Source of the DNA: Phoronis australis
Taxonomy: Eukaryota > Phoronida > Phoronidae
Reading direction: 5' to 3'
DNA length: 64,000 nucleotides
Assembly (NCBI GenBank): GCA_002633005.1
Contig: NMRA01000129.1
Span: 689,108-753,107, forward strand
This document shows, one piece after another, positions 1 to 11,284 of this stretch (positions are counted from its first letter, which is position 1; each line of letters starts with the position of its first letter). Under the pieces are notes generated by a model. That model saw only the letters and a list, made by a program, of their open reading frames with translations. It had not been told where the DNA came from and did not search any database. The position numbers were made by a program, and so were the translations under genes.

Positions 1-1
1 T

Positions 2-442
2 CTCAGTGAAAACCTTGCGTTGTTTAAACAGAAAATGACACTATACATAGAAGACGAGGAAATAGTGGACGCACGTAAGCAGGCACGTAAAATCCTCCGT
101 GGTATCGGGGATGAAGGTTTAAAACGACTGAATACCAGTGGGTTAACCGACGCTGACAAAAGTAAACCTGCTGAACTTTGGAAATTTTTTGAGAGTCAGC
201 TAAGGGTATCAGTTGATTTCCGTATACACCGCCTACAACTGATGCAGTATAGGCAAAAACCCAATGAAAACCTTGATGACTTTGTAACCCGTGCACGCAC
301 ATTGGCCCTGAAATGTGATTTTTCGGATGAAGAACTTGGTGAACGTGTGCTGGAACTCATCATAGCCAGTACCCCATACGATGCCTTCCGCACAGAGTTG
401 TATGGAAAACCTATAGGGGTGCCAAACTATCTGACATACTAG
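2..442 (+). CDS. Gag (capsid) fragment of the gypsy element
   Basis: The frame is open from the window edge to a TAG at 440-442. The protein has the alpha-helical, charged composition of a retrotransposon gag: a stretch like WKFFESQL, then RLQLMQYRQ and the phrase ENLDDFVTRARTLA, typical of the gag capsid family. The 3' end is out of frame with the next segment; the other frame carries the continuation (KLSDILVEGRKYEA) from about base 424, so a one-base shift near 405-424 interrupts gag before its zinc knuckle. It could be a mutation, a sequencing error or, less likely, a programmed shift. Start is outside the window. Confidence 0.8.
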   Translation, partial: LSENLALFKQKMTLYIEDEEIVDARKQARKILRGIGDEGLKRLNTSGLTDADKSKPAELWKFFESQLRVSVDFRIHRLQLMQYRQKPNENLDDFVTRARTLALKCDFSDEELGERVLELIIASTPYDAFRTELYGKPIGVPNYLTY

Positions 443-3015
443 TTGAGGGTCGGAAGTACGAAGCCATGAGCGCGGGCAACAATCAATTGCAGCAGATGGG
501 CCTTGCCACTGTAAAAGTTCATGACGTGACCAGGGAAAGCCGAAACCGATCCTGCAGAAACTGCGGGCTGGACCACAAACCCAGACAATGTCCAGCCTAC
601 TTCGACACGTGTGAGTCATGTGGATTCAAGGTGCACTGGGCAGCTTGCTGTAGGAAAAAACGAAAAGCACAACATAAACAACAACAGCAGCAACAGCGAC
701 GTCATTTTTCCCGAGGACGACGCAGCAAATCGAAAACTCGGTCTGATCAGAACCACGACTCGCACCGGCAGAAGAAGTCTCACAAAAACATCGATGCTAT
801 TGACGACACTGACGACGAGACCTACCAAAAGCATTTCTATTCGGTCACTGTGAGCACTAAATGCCTAGATAGTATGACACGAAATGAAGCATACACCACC
901 CTTAACATCAAACCACCCAACATGAACTCCTCAATCAGCCACACACTGAAATTGAAGATAGATTCTGGTGCGTCAGGCAACACATTACCACTTCGTACTT
1001 TCAGACAGATGTTTGGCCAGTCCCCAGACATGCTCAAGATCCTGCATCCTGCGCAACACATAACACTCACCTCACACAGCGGTGACACCATCCCATGTCT
1101 TGGCCAGATCAATATTGATTGCCAGTACCGTGATTCTACATGGGTCCCTGCAACGTTCTATGTTGCGGATGTACCTGGCCCAGCTGTTGTCGGTCTTCCT
1201 ACTTGTGAGAAACTCAGGCTCTTCACAATACATGCCGACACTATGAAGACGACACGCTTCACTACCAAAAAACAGCTGAAGAACTCATACCCTGATCAGT
1301 TTGATAAAATTGGTAGCTTTGATGGCAAGGCAAAGCTTCTTCTCAAACCGGATGCGGAACCGTTTATCGACCCCCCACGAAAGATCAGCATCCACCTGCG
1401 CGATAAAGTCAGGCAAGAAATTGAAAACTTAATCCAACAGGGTGTGCTACGCAAGGTGGATGAACACACCGACTGGTGCTCTAGCCTCGTATACGGCACG
1501 AAGAAAGATGGGTCACTTCGTGTCTGCATAGACCCCCAGAAACTTAACAAGAGTCTGAAACGCTTTCCACACAAAACACCAACCCTGGAAGAGCTGAATC
1601 CAGAATTCGCAAACGCAAAGTCCTTCAGCAAACTTGACGCCAAGGCCGGATATTGGTCCGTTCACCTCGATGAACAATCTCAACTGCTGACAACCTGTCG
1701 TACTCCATTTGGCAGAGTATGTTGGACCAGACTTCCATTTGGCCTCAGCGTATCTCAAGACATAATCCAAGCGAGAATGGACCAAATTCTCGAAGGACTC
1801 AGTGGTGTTGTCAACATTGCCGACGATGTGGCAGTATTCGGTAAAGACGAAGAAGATCATGATCGCAACTTACGCTGTCTTATGGAACGAGCTGCACAAA
1901 CTGGTCTCGTTTTTAATAGCTCAAAATGCGTAATCAAGCAGCGTACCATATCCTTCTTTGGCAACCTATACACAGAGTCTGGGATAAAACCTGACCCCTC
2001 TAAAATCCGTGACATTCAGCAGATGCCTACACCGCAGAACAAGGAAGACTTACAGCGTTTCCTAGGCATGCTGAATTACCTTTCCAAATACATCCCCAGA
2101 TTTGCAGACAAAGCACACACACTACGCAACCTTCCGAAATCTGAAACACCCTGGATGTGGGATGCGTCCTATCAGCAATGCTACGATGATCTCAAGCGTC
2201 TGGTCAGCACTGATTGCCAACTGTCCTACTACGACCCGCAAAAAGCAATATTACTTGAAGTTGACGCATCTCAGAAGGGACTAGGAGTGGCACTGACTCA
2301 AGATGCCAAACCAGTAGCATTTGGGTCCAAAACGCTCACCGACTGTCAGTCTCGATATTCCAACATCGAGCGCAAAATGTTAGCCATTTTGTATGGCGTA
2401 CAGAGGTATCACACCTACTTGTACGGAACCTCATTCCTCGTGATAACTGACCATAAGCCGCTTGTCAGTATATGTTCGAAACCACTCCACTCAGCTCCAC
2501 CACGGTTGCAACGAATGCTACTAAAGATACAAGGGTGCAACTTCCAGGTAGTATACAGACCAGGTAGCCAGATGACTCTATCCGATACCCTGAGTAGACT
2601 ACCAAGCCCTGAAAATGGTGCGACAATCGAATTAGATGAACGCATTGATGGTGTCAATCTCAACCTCGATGATCCTCTGATCATTGACATGGCCATCATT
2701 AACTTCTCTGACCACAAGAGAGAGAGACTTAGAGTGGAGACCACCCAAGACTCTACGCTGAACCTGGTCAAGGAGATTGTCTATCAAGGATGGCCTGAGA
2801 CCATAAAAGACTTACCTGAACAGGCACGTCCATACTGGGCCTTCCGGGACGAACTAGTTGTCGAAGCCGGAATCCTGTTCAAGGGACGACAAGTTCTGAT
2901 ACCTGAACAGATGAGAGACGACATCTTACGGCAACTCAACGAAGGGCACCAAGGCGTCGAGAAGACCCGACGGTTAGCCCGAGAAAGTGTATACTGGGTA
3001 AATATCAATGCAGAN
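424..3015 (+). CDS. Gag zinc knuckle plus Pol (protease, RT, RNase H), interrupted
   Basis: The open frame begins with a double Cys-rich knuckle (CRNC...C and CESC...C) near 556-645, followed by a basic linker. The retropepsin motif is KIDSGASGNTLP at about 955-990. Reverse transcriptase spans roughly 1380-1990, with LDAKAGYWSV, LPFGLSVS and the catalytic IADDVAVF (usual YVDD/YADD). RNase H follows (LEVDASQKGLGVAL at about 2260, then TDHKPLVSI), with the integrase zinc-finger start (GHQGVEKTRRLA) near 2946. The frame runs into the N at 3016 and then repeats RNase H sequence, so this Pol is not continuous with the integrase downstream. As a domain assignment it is very secure; as a working gene it is not. 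Confidence 0.92.
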
Positions 3016-3017
3016 AC

Positions 3018-3249
3018 AGAGGTATCACACCTACTTGTACGGAACTTCATTCCTCGTGATAACTGACCATAAGCCGCTTGTCAGTATATGTTAGAAACCA
3101 CTCCACTCAGCTCCAACACGGTTGCAAAGAATGCTGATAAAGATACAAGGATACAACTTCCAGGTAGTCTACAGACCAGGTAGACAGATGACTCTAGTTG
3201 ATACCCTGAGTAGACTACCAAGCCCTGAAAATGGTGCGACAATCGAGTG
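3018..3249 (+). pseudogene. Second, degraded copy of the RNase H end of Pol
   Basis: After the N at 3016 the sequence returns to what is found from base 2402 (GGTATCACACCTACTTGTAC) and continues parallel to it. This copy carries stops that the first lacks: TGA at 3064-3066 in the frame entering from the N, TAG at about 3091 in the RNase H frame, and a five-base deletion near 3245. It looks like the overlap of two element copies or two haplotypes joined in assembly; a true tandem duplication is also possible. Confidence 0.75.
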
Positions 3250-4481
3250 AACGCATTGATGGTGTCAATCTCAACCTCGATGATCCTTTGATCATTGACA
3301 TGGCCATCATTAACTTCTCTGACCACAAGAGAGAGAGACTTAGAGTGGAGATCACCCAAGACTCTACGCTGAACCTGATCAAGGAGATTGTCTATCGAGG
3401 ATGGCCTGAGACCATAAAAGACTTACCTGAGCAGGTACGTCCATACTGGGCCTTCAGGGACGAACTAGCTGTCGAAGCTGGAATCCTGTTCAAGGGACGA
3501 CAAGTTCTGATACCTGAACAGATGAGAGACGACATCTTACGGCAACTCCACGAAGGGCACCAAGGCGTCGAGAAGACCCGACGGTTGGCCCGAGAACGTG
3601 TATACTGGATAAATATCAATGCAGACATTGAGCGACTATCCAAGTCGTGCCCACTTTGCCAGGAGTTCCAAGATGCCAATCCACGACAACCACTCAACCC
3701 CCATGATATACCTTCCAGACCATGGCAGTTAATCGCATCTGACCTATTCGAGATTGATGGCAGACAATTCTTTCTGACCGTTGACAGATATTCGAAATAC
3801 CCTGTAGTTGACGAAATGAAAACGTCAGTGACCAGTCATGCTATAACCACAAAGATTAGAGACTACTGCTCTCTCTTTGGAAAACCAGACGAAATTATGA
3901 CTGACAACGGACCACAATACACTGATCCAGCTTTCAAAGCATTTGTCACCTCTTGGGACATCAAGCATGTCACCAGCTCACCTCACTACTCCCGCAGCAA
4001 TGGCTTCATCGAACGCCATGTAAGACACATTAAGTCTGTTTTGAAGAAGTGCATACGACAAAAGTCTGATTTCTCCTTAGCAATGCTTCAGCTCAGAGCT
4101 ACTCCGATTGACGCAAAACTTCCATCACCAGCAGAATTGCTATTTGGCCGACCAGTAGTCACGACTCTACCGAGCCGCTCTGAACCTGGTGAGGATGCAC
4201 ATCGCAGAAGATTGGATGAACGAGCTACAAACATGAAGGACCATCATGACAAACAATGCTTTAAACAATCGCTTCCAAGTTTGTTTCGTGGTCAGCATGT
4301 TAGAATCCTCGACAAAGAAACCAATACTTGGTTCCCGGGTACCATCGTACACCAAGATGAGAATCCGGACAGTTATATCGTCGAAACCCCAAACGACACT
4401 AGGCTGCGCCGAAATAGACATCATTTGCGAGACATGATGCCGAAACGTGTTCATTTCAGCGACGACACGCCTACTCACTGA
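3250..4481 (+). CDS. Integrase of the gypsy element
   Basis: The open frame starts within the RNase H-integrase linker and ends at TGA 4479-4481. Its first 80 codons repeat 2640-3015. The H2C2 zinc finger is complete (GHQGVEKTRR... with SCPLCQEF near 3645). The core rve domain follows: LIASDLFEIDGRQFFLTVD with the first catalytic Asp, IMTDNGPQYTD with the second, and SRSNGFIERHVRHIK with the catalytic Glu. The C-terminal part has the GPY/F-like stretch (LFRGQHVRILD) expected at a gypsy integrase tail. All three DDE residues are present, so the domain itself looks intact although it is separated from Pol by the broken junction. Confidence 0.93.
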
Positions 4482-4700
4482 ACATCTACTGCGACATCAG
4501 AGGACTCTCGCAGTCCATCATCAGGAGATCTGAGCGAAAGACTTCAAGACCATCTCGCTACAAGGATTTTGTTTAAATATTAGGACACTAGCTTACTAAG
4601 ATATAATATGCGTAATCATACTTACTTACTTAGCACCTGCTACAAGATCAAGTTATCACCATTGATCATTACGTTCTAACCGTATTATAACCGCATTTAC

Positions 4701-4713
4701 TAAAGAGGGGGGA
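4701..4713 (+). other. Polypurine tract of the gypsy element
   Basis: TAAAGAGGGGGGA lies directly before the TGTTGTAG start of the LTR, the position and composition of a plus-strand primer. Confidence 0.75.
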
Positions 4714-4853
4714 TGTTGTAGTATCGTATTACTATGTAGTCATAAATTCCTGTGAATGAAGTAGTTCTCTCGGTACTTAGTCTTCAAATATAAACCTACT
4801 GTTCTAAACCTGGTGTCTTCATTATCGCCTCTAACCGGCCAGATAATACTTCA
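4714..4853 (+). repeat. 3' long terminal repeat, about 140 bp
   Basis: It begins TGTTGTAGTATCG right after the polypurine tract and most likely ends at ATAATACTTCA, giving TG...CA ends with near-matching inverted tips (TGTTGTAGTAT against ATACTTCA). The 5' LTR is not available for comparison, so the 3' boundary is an estimate. An AATATAAA box at 4787 could serve the promoter or the poly(A) signal. Confidence 0.7.
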
Positions 4854-4860
4854 CCTGCCT

Positions 4861-6300
4861 GACCCTTCTTCAATTTAGCTGTAGAATGGCATTTTCTAAA
4901 AGTTTTACAGAGACAAAATAGGTTTTCAGTGGTATTGTTACAGCACTAGAATAACGTTTTTGACATGTGCCATTGTGAATGTACAGCGTAAGTCATGTAC
5001 ACTGTGTATACACCTATGGTGCTTTAGACCCTGTGAAGGCATCAGTTATAGCATTCAGTCTTCGATGAGAGCCTCTGCATGAAAAAAGTTGTTAAAAATC
5101 ACTCAACACTGTAAATTTCCGGGAATCAACACATAGGGGCGTCCTTAAAAACTCTGAAAACGTTTATCAAAAGAAACGTGATGACATTTAGCATGACTTG
5201 GAATTCGATAGCAATGCTTCCGGACGACATTAACTATTCTCTGATTGAACTTCGCAATTTCACGACGAGTGCAACTTTAACATAACCCCATAAAACCGTC
5301 ATCACTACCCAGGCAGACACCTGAAACATATAAAATGACATGTTTTTTACCCGTTACCACTAGACACTACACCATTGACCACTTGTCGAAGAAACTGATA
5401 TAAGAAAGTGTTTTTAAAGAGTCACGTAGGCCTAAAGCGCTCATACTTTGGTTTGTAATACAGTTTTAGAGCTTTTTAATGCAGCGATTTAGACCTTGTC
5501 CTCGCGATTGCGCTTCAAAACTTTTTCTTCATAGAGTTTTCGTTTTCGTATCATTTTTCCTGTCTACACAAATACCCGAGACGTAACATTTTCTTTGCTT
5601 GTTCAGAAAGTATAACTTCAAAGTTTTCCATCCAAAAGAATACACTAATGGGGTTGTGGTTTGCGTTGTCAAAACGTTTCGTTATCGCCATCTACGCGAG
5701 CGCATGGAAAACTGCGTTTATAAAAAGGTAACATGGAAAGCGTTTTCATTAAATTGCGATTCGTTGTCATTTTAGTGGAAACATGAATACGAAAGGCAAA
5801 CAAGTTAGTATAGTTACGACATAACTTGTCGGAACGAATTCTTTAAAGCGTAATGCATAAGCTAGGAATCAATATTGGTTTCTAGTGCATAAGTAGTGGG
5901 GGAGAGTTGCTAAGTCGTGGGAACGGGTTAGTTAAAAGGATACCAAACCCGGTTTCGGACTAACAGATATTGAAAATGACTTTTTCGTCCATTTCTCTGA
6001 AACAACATAATGCCCCGTGTAACCCTCGACAACCCTGAAAAGTGTTTAAAAATTTAGTGCAAAATTTCTAAAACTTCTTACAAAGTCTGCTAAACGGGCA
6101 AGCGTGACCTACGCTTTAGGCGACCACCCACCAAGAATCATAGTACCCAATGTGTCTTAAAGAGTATGGATATTTACTTGAATTCGACTTTTATCATACA
6201 AGTGGGACTCCAGTTATGCATTAGCAGAAGCAGGCTTTAGTGCCCTTTTAACAATTCATTCCTACTGGGAACCGTCTATACGTCCCTTCTGGGGTTTCGT
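4861..6300 (-). pseudogene. Partial duplicate of the SLC52-type gene: terminal exon plus intron sequence
   Basis: This stretch matches 13313-15290 almost throughout. It includes a copy of the last exon of the riboflavin transporter gene at 5126-5320, the same 195 bp as the intact exon at 13561-13755, preceded by the same splice acceptor. In this copy codon 29 is TAG (CTA at 5234-5236 on the plus strand) where the intact exon has CAG, and there are several amino-acid changes. Intron sequence follows until about 6290, where similarity stops before exon 2. The 225-bp palindrome of the intact intron is absent here. I infer a partial segmental duplication that decayed; the gypsy LTR ends within ten bases of its left edge. 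Confidence 0.85.
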
Positions 6301-6402
6301 AATTATCCGATGAGTAACAAGAGCAACGCGGAGCGTTGAAATGGCCCACGAATGCATTGCAAATAGTGTGCTTTTAGGGTTATTTATTTGTATCATAAAA
6401 AT

Positions 6403-7048
6403 GAACTAGATGGCGCAAAAACATACCATCCATCCAAAAACAAGAAAATGCCATATTTCCAAAAATCTGTCAACGAACTTCAGAGAAACAAAGGAAAACA
6501 GAATCAAATGAAATTGCCACTAGTGGGCACAGTGTCCTTTGGATCCGCCTGAAAGTCGTCGTCGTCTGTTGTTATCTTCATGTAAATACACATACTAAAT
6601 TTAGTAAAGATCCTGCAGTGGGCTTAGGGGATACAACTATGGGTGCAAAACAAAACTACCACTAGGAGGCGCAACAGTAATCAGTCACCATCATCAAAGG
6701 TCGTCTTCACACTGAGAACTTATGATTTGGTTGATACAGAGGTGGACACCAAAAACGAGATTTGAAAACAGAAAAAATGTCCACTAGGTGGTGCATAATA
6801 CCTCGATTCCATCCAAAAACAGGAGGATAGCGTCATCACACCAATAGATGCCTATATTTAAAATTTTATGAAAATCTGTCGAGGACCTTTGAAGATACTG
6901 AGTTAAACGTAAAAAAACTAAAATTGCCACTAGGGGGCACAGCAGTAGTCAGATCTGTCTGAAAGTCGTCGTCATCCGTAGTCAACATCATATAAATACA
7001 CTTGCTAAATTGGGATATTCGGAAAATCTGCAATAACTAGAGGGCGTG
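6403..7048 (+). repeat. Diverged repeat array carrying CTCF-core-like motifs
   Basis: Two units of about 400 bp are recognisable: 6495-6610 and 6910-7030 share the motif, the phrase CTGAAAGTCGTCGTC and a stretch ending AAATACAC..CTAAATT. Motifs related to CCACTAGGGGGCAC occur at 6403, 6517, 6659, 6781, 6927 and 7035, all on the plus strand. The copy at 6927-6940 fits the known vertebrate CTCF core CCASYAGRKGGCRS exactly; the others differ at one to three positions. The related repeat at 9655-9740 carries a seventh. Whether CTCF binds is not known from sequence. Confidence 0.6.
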
Positions 7049-7750
7049 CGTGTACTAGTGGTGATAGATTAACAGCCTCGATTTCGTGAGCCCTTTAAAT
7101 AAATGGTGAAATGGCTTGCAGCCGTGCCAACTGAAGCTGAGATTCCGTAAAAAGGGTGCTTCTATGAGAGGAAGTAAGCACGACCTCATACAAAGGTAAG
7201 GTTTGTGATTATTTTAACGATTATTCCATGATTATTCTACCGATGCCTGTTAACTGTGGCACTCGCCGATGTCGACTTCGCGGCAGTCAGTCGCCCTAGC
7301 CAGAGTCTGCTTAATCTTTGTATTTTGTGATATGTGATACGATACTTGACGTAGCAATCGGGATCTTTTCGTACATCAAAGCATTATTATTGTTTGGAAT
7401 GATTTCTAACAGTTCATCAGTGACAGTTACATCAATCAATGCTGAATATTTATGCTGTCAACTCGAAACAGGTTAATGAGTTAAGACTACAATCGAAGCC
7501 CAATGGCAAAGGGTACATGAGTGACAAATATCCATTGCATTAGACTATTTGTTTACTCCCTATCATATGTCTTCTGGAAATCTATTACACGTTGAAATGG
7601 AAATCTATCACGTCAGTTTTCACGTAACCTTTGGTTTTTAGGTTTGAAGGCTTGTACCGTGCAGAGGAGATATGCATCGCTTCTGCACCGTCCCTGAATG
7701 GACAAAAATTGGTTTTTAGTATTTGACTGCAGCTAACCAACAAGATCTTC

Positions 7751-8727
7751 NNNNNNNNNNNNNNNNNNNNNNNNNNNNNNNNNNNNNNNNNNNNNNNNNN
7801 NNNNNNNNNNNNNNNNNNNNNNNNNNNNNNNNNNNNNNNNNNNNNNNNNNNNNNNNNNNNNNNNNNNNNNNNNNNNNNNNNNNNNNNNNNNNNNNNNNNN
7901 NNNNNNNNNNNNNNNNNNNNNNNNNNNNNNNNNNNNNNNNNNNNNNNNNNNNNNNNNNNNNNNNNNNNNNNNNNNNNNNNNNNNNNNNNNNNNNNNNNNN
8001 NNNNNNNNNNNNNNNNNNNNNNNNNNNNNNNNNNNNNNNNNNNNNNNNNNNNNNNNNNNNNNNNNNNNNNNNNNNNNNNNNNNNNNNNNNNNNNNNNNNN
8101 NNNNNNNNNNNNNNNNNNNNNNNNNNNNNNNNNNNNNNNNNNNNNNNNNNNNNNNNNNNNNNNNNNNNNNNNNNNNNNNNNNNNNNNNNNNNNNNNNNNN
8201 NNNNNNNNNNNNNNNNNNNNNNNNNNNNNNNNNNNNNNNNNNNNNNNNNNNNNNNNNNNNNNNNNNNNNNNNNNNNNNNNNNNNNNNNNNNNNNNNNNNN
8301 NNNNNNNNNNNNNNNNNNNNNNNNNNNNNNNNNNNNNNNNNNNNNNNNNNNNNNNNNNNNNNNNNNNNNNNNNNNNNNNNNNNNNNNNNNNNNNNNNNNN
8401 NNNNNNNNNNNNNNNNNNNNNNNNNNNNNNNNNNNNNNNNNNNNNNNNNNNNNNNNNNNNNNNNNNNNNNNNNNNNNNNNNNNNNNNNNNNNNNNNNNNN
8501 NNNNNNNNNNNNNNNNNNNNNNNNNNNNNNNNNNNNNNNNNNNNNNNNNNNNNNNNNNNNNNNNNNNNNNNNNNNNNNNNNNNNNNNNNNNNNNNNNNNN
8601 NNNNNNNNNNNNNNNNNNNNNNNNNNNNNNNNNNNNNNNNNNNNNNNNNNNNNNNNNNNNNNNNNNNNNNNNNNNNNNNNNNNNNNNNNNNNNNNNNNNN
8701 NNNNNNNNNNNNNNNNNNNNNNNNNNN
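7751..8727. other. Assembly gap (run of N)
   Basis: Unresolved bases only. Reading frames that cross it have no meaning. Confidence 0.99.
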
Positions 8728-10020
8728 CAAGACAAAACTACTTTTGTAAGGCAGAACATACTTGACATTTCATCTTCATGTTTATGTGTAGAAACTAATA
8801 ACCTTTGTACCCAAGTCTTATTTAGTATCTGAATTAAAATATGTGAAACAGGCTAAAAGTGACTTAACAATGTGTATTTTTCATGACACTTAAAATGTGC
8901 TTCTGATCTCAACAAGTAAAATTCATTCTAGGCGTCAATTTTTTCCAATGCAATGTTTCGACATTTACTGAATTAAGGCTTATTCATGTTAATTCGATAA
9001 CTGAGCTGGTGGTCCTGGGGGTGGGATCCACGATAAAATAAGGAAACTCACTCATCTAGAGAATTTTATTGGAAACAGTGTATTTTTGAAGAGAAACTGC
9101 TGTGAAAAAGTCACCCTTGACTTCTGTGCATCACGTACCATACACCTCTTATTTTGGGAGCACTCACACCCAGGACAATATGAATATGTGCTGCTAGCCT
9201 ACCCGGCATCGGGTGAGTTTCATAAAAGAAACACTTAGTTCCACTCAATAAAACTGTTATTCAGTGGGGTAACTATTGGGGATAACATCACCGAACGATG
9301 TTGATAGAAACTGATTGCTAAGTAATGTTGTGTAGTCTCCGAATGGAACTGCATAGTCATAGAGCACACACGGGGCTTCAGCATCCACACACTTTTTGTC
9401 AGTTAGTTGACCCTGTTGACCGCAATTGTCCACGAATATAGTAATCTTAGGTCTTTTTGGGAATTTGTGGCCATCTGTCGAAGACTTGCACCAGGGAAAT
9501 TAGCAGTAATAAGGCTTAGCGCGACGACGTATTTTGATAAAAATTCCATCTTTTACCAGTTGTTTACATGCAGACAGCCACGCAAGCGCAATTCAATCAC
9601 CACTAGTACAGCAGCGACACCGCGAGGAGAATTCTCCGAATAGCCCCATTAAGTAAAGATCCTGCGAACGGTTTAGGAGATACAGCCATAGGCGCAACAA
9701 AAACAAAACTGCCACTAGGAGGCGCCACAGTAGTCGAAATCGTCGTAAATTCATCGTCAACCGGCCTCTTTATAGTAATCCAATTTTCACAATCATCCTT
9801 TGAGGGGTTTGGTTGATAGATGTGCTCACAATTCCCGTTGGACTTCGTCTCATTTCTGGCGGCACCGACAATATGGCGACTTTTGCTGAACTGAAAGGCA
9901 TGTTCAATCGGCTACTTCGTAATTTGTGAAGATTTAACGTTAATACATTTTGACAAACGTTGCTACAAAAAAGGAACTAGACGTTTTTAAAGTCATTTCA
10001 GAATAAAAATTTATTAAAAG
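8728..10020. other. No gene recognised; one dispersed repeat
   Basis: AT-rich sequence without a convincing coding stretch. From 9652 to 9740 it repeats 6604-6690 (TAAAGATCCTGCG...GGAGATACA...CCACTAGGAGGCGC), including a CTCF-like motif at 9712-9725. Confidence 0.6.
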
Positions 10021-10021
10021 A

Positions 10022-10057
10022 AATTAGCCCTATTATGTGATGTTGCTGTTATGGTTT

Positions 10058-10137
<80 letters not shown>

Positions 10138-10480
10138 ATTGTTGTTGTTGTTGTTTTATCTCACACAATTTGTTCACTGACCTCTTGATTTAATCCTAAA
10201 TATCGAAAGAAACGAAAACGGTTTGTCGTCTTAACTTCAGTGAAAATGAAAAAGAGTAATTTCCTTATTCACTTGAAAGGTGAATATGGACCATCCATAT
10301 TTATCGCCCTGTTTTTCAAGTCTCAATTTTAATTCAGACACGTCGAACGCCGGGAGGAACACAAGAGCTTTCAAAGGTATTCGATTTTGCACAAGCAAAC
10401 GGGCGGCACATACTTCAAGTGTCCGCGGTTCCGGTACCGATAACAGCCGCTGACTAAATAAACACATTACGAAATTATCC
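10022..10480 (+). repeat. Dispersed repeat with (GCT)n microsatellite, copy 1
   Basis: About 24 GCT triplets at 10064-10136 sit between short GTT runs. The flanks, from GTGATGTTGCTGTTAT through GAAAGAAACGAAAA and on to CGCGGTTCCGG, match 19557-19975 closely, so the microsatellite is part of a dispersed repeat about 450 bp long. The array differs between copies (GCT here, ATT plus GTT there). A fragment of a retroelement 3' end is possible, but I see no diagnostic protein. Confidence 0.75.
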
Positions 10481-10499
10481 AACGTCGTCGGCAGCGGAT

Positions 10500-10910
10500 C
10501 ATCTCTCTCGTTTTCAACTTCAAGACGCCTTCTCCACGGCTCATTGGCTCAGCCAGGCCCCATCGCCCCTACCTCAGGGTCTCCTCACATGCTAGACCAC
10601 TGACTCCGTCCCCTCCGAGGTATCAGTATTGCTTGCACCTACCCCTCAGGCGTCAGCATTTCCTGCGCCTCTTTCCACCCCGGTGTCACCATTGCCGCCA
10701 CCCCCATTACATCCGCGGTGTCACTTCTGCCTGCACCTTCCCCTGACCCTTATCCCACCCCCCACACCATGTACAGCCATTTTCTTATTTATTTGTTACT
10801 CATTACCTATACCAGGCCTATCTCCGCTGCTTGATAGCCATTTTGTTATGCCACGGCCTATATTTTTGTCACGGAACCAGTGCCTACGTCTATTTCTGCC
10901 CTTAGCTAAC
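10500..10910. other. Pyrimidine-rich, C-rich stretch without a gene
   Basis: Runs such as CCTACCTCAGGG and CCACCCCCCACACC make this unusually C-rich for the window. The open frame across it continues into the minisatellite and is not supported by any recognisable protein. Confidence 0.5.
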
Positions 10911-11277
10911 CATTTTGTTCGGCCTCTGGCTATATTTTATGTTCACATTAAATTTATCGTGTTACTCATCCATAACTTTGTTACCCATTTTGTTCGGCCA
11001 CTGGCTACATTTTGCGTACACATAAGTTTTAGCTTGTTACTCAACCTCAACTTTGTTACTCATTTTGTTCGGACACTGGCTATATTTTACGTACATAATA
11101 GTTTTATCTTGTTACTCTAACTTAATTTTTTACCCATTTTGTTCAGCCACTGACTATATTTTTGTGTACATACTAACTCATCTTGTTACTCTACCTCAAC
11201 TTTGTTACCCATTTGTTCGTTCACTGGCTACATTTTGTGTACACATAAGTTTTAGCATGTTACTCTACCTCAACTAG
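10911..11277 (+). repeat. 75-bp minisatellite, five copies
   Basis: The landmark CATTTTGTTCGG recurs at 10911, 10986, 11061, 11135 and 11210, a period of 74-75 bp. Each unit holds GGCTA-ATTTT, GTACACATA and TTGTTACTC. Weaker, shorter versions lie upstream near 10770 and 10831. The array stops at the edge of the Harbinger-like insertion. Confidence 0.88.
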
Positions 11278-11284
11278 ACTCCTA

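Larger units (their letters stand above)
1..4853 (+). mobile_element. Ty3/gypsy LTR retrotransposon, 5' part outside the window
   Basis: Gag, zinc knuckle, protease, reverse transcriptase, RNase H and integrase follow one another in the Ty3/gypsy order, ending in a polypurine tract and a short LTR. The 5' LTR and primer-binding site lie before base 1. The copy is damaged: the gag frame shifts near base 415, and a single N at 3016 joins the body to a second overlapping copy of about 600 bp (2402-3015 matches 3018-3625) that has its own stops. The coding style (aspartic protease DSGA, ADD in place of YVDD, HHCC integrase) resembles the metazoan elements often annotated as K02A2.6-like. I infer an old or misassembled copy rather than an active one. 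Confidence 0.93.

Noticed and set aside
7585-8832. Long open frames of more than 300 codons on both strands
   Set aside because: They consist almost wholly of N; they only exist because the gap has no stops.
10629-11120. 163-codon frame, Pro-rich then hydrophobic
   Set aside because: Crosses a C-rich stretch and the 75-bp minisatellite; no family resemblance and the period preserves the frame.
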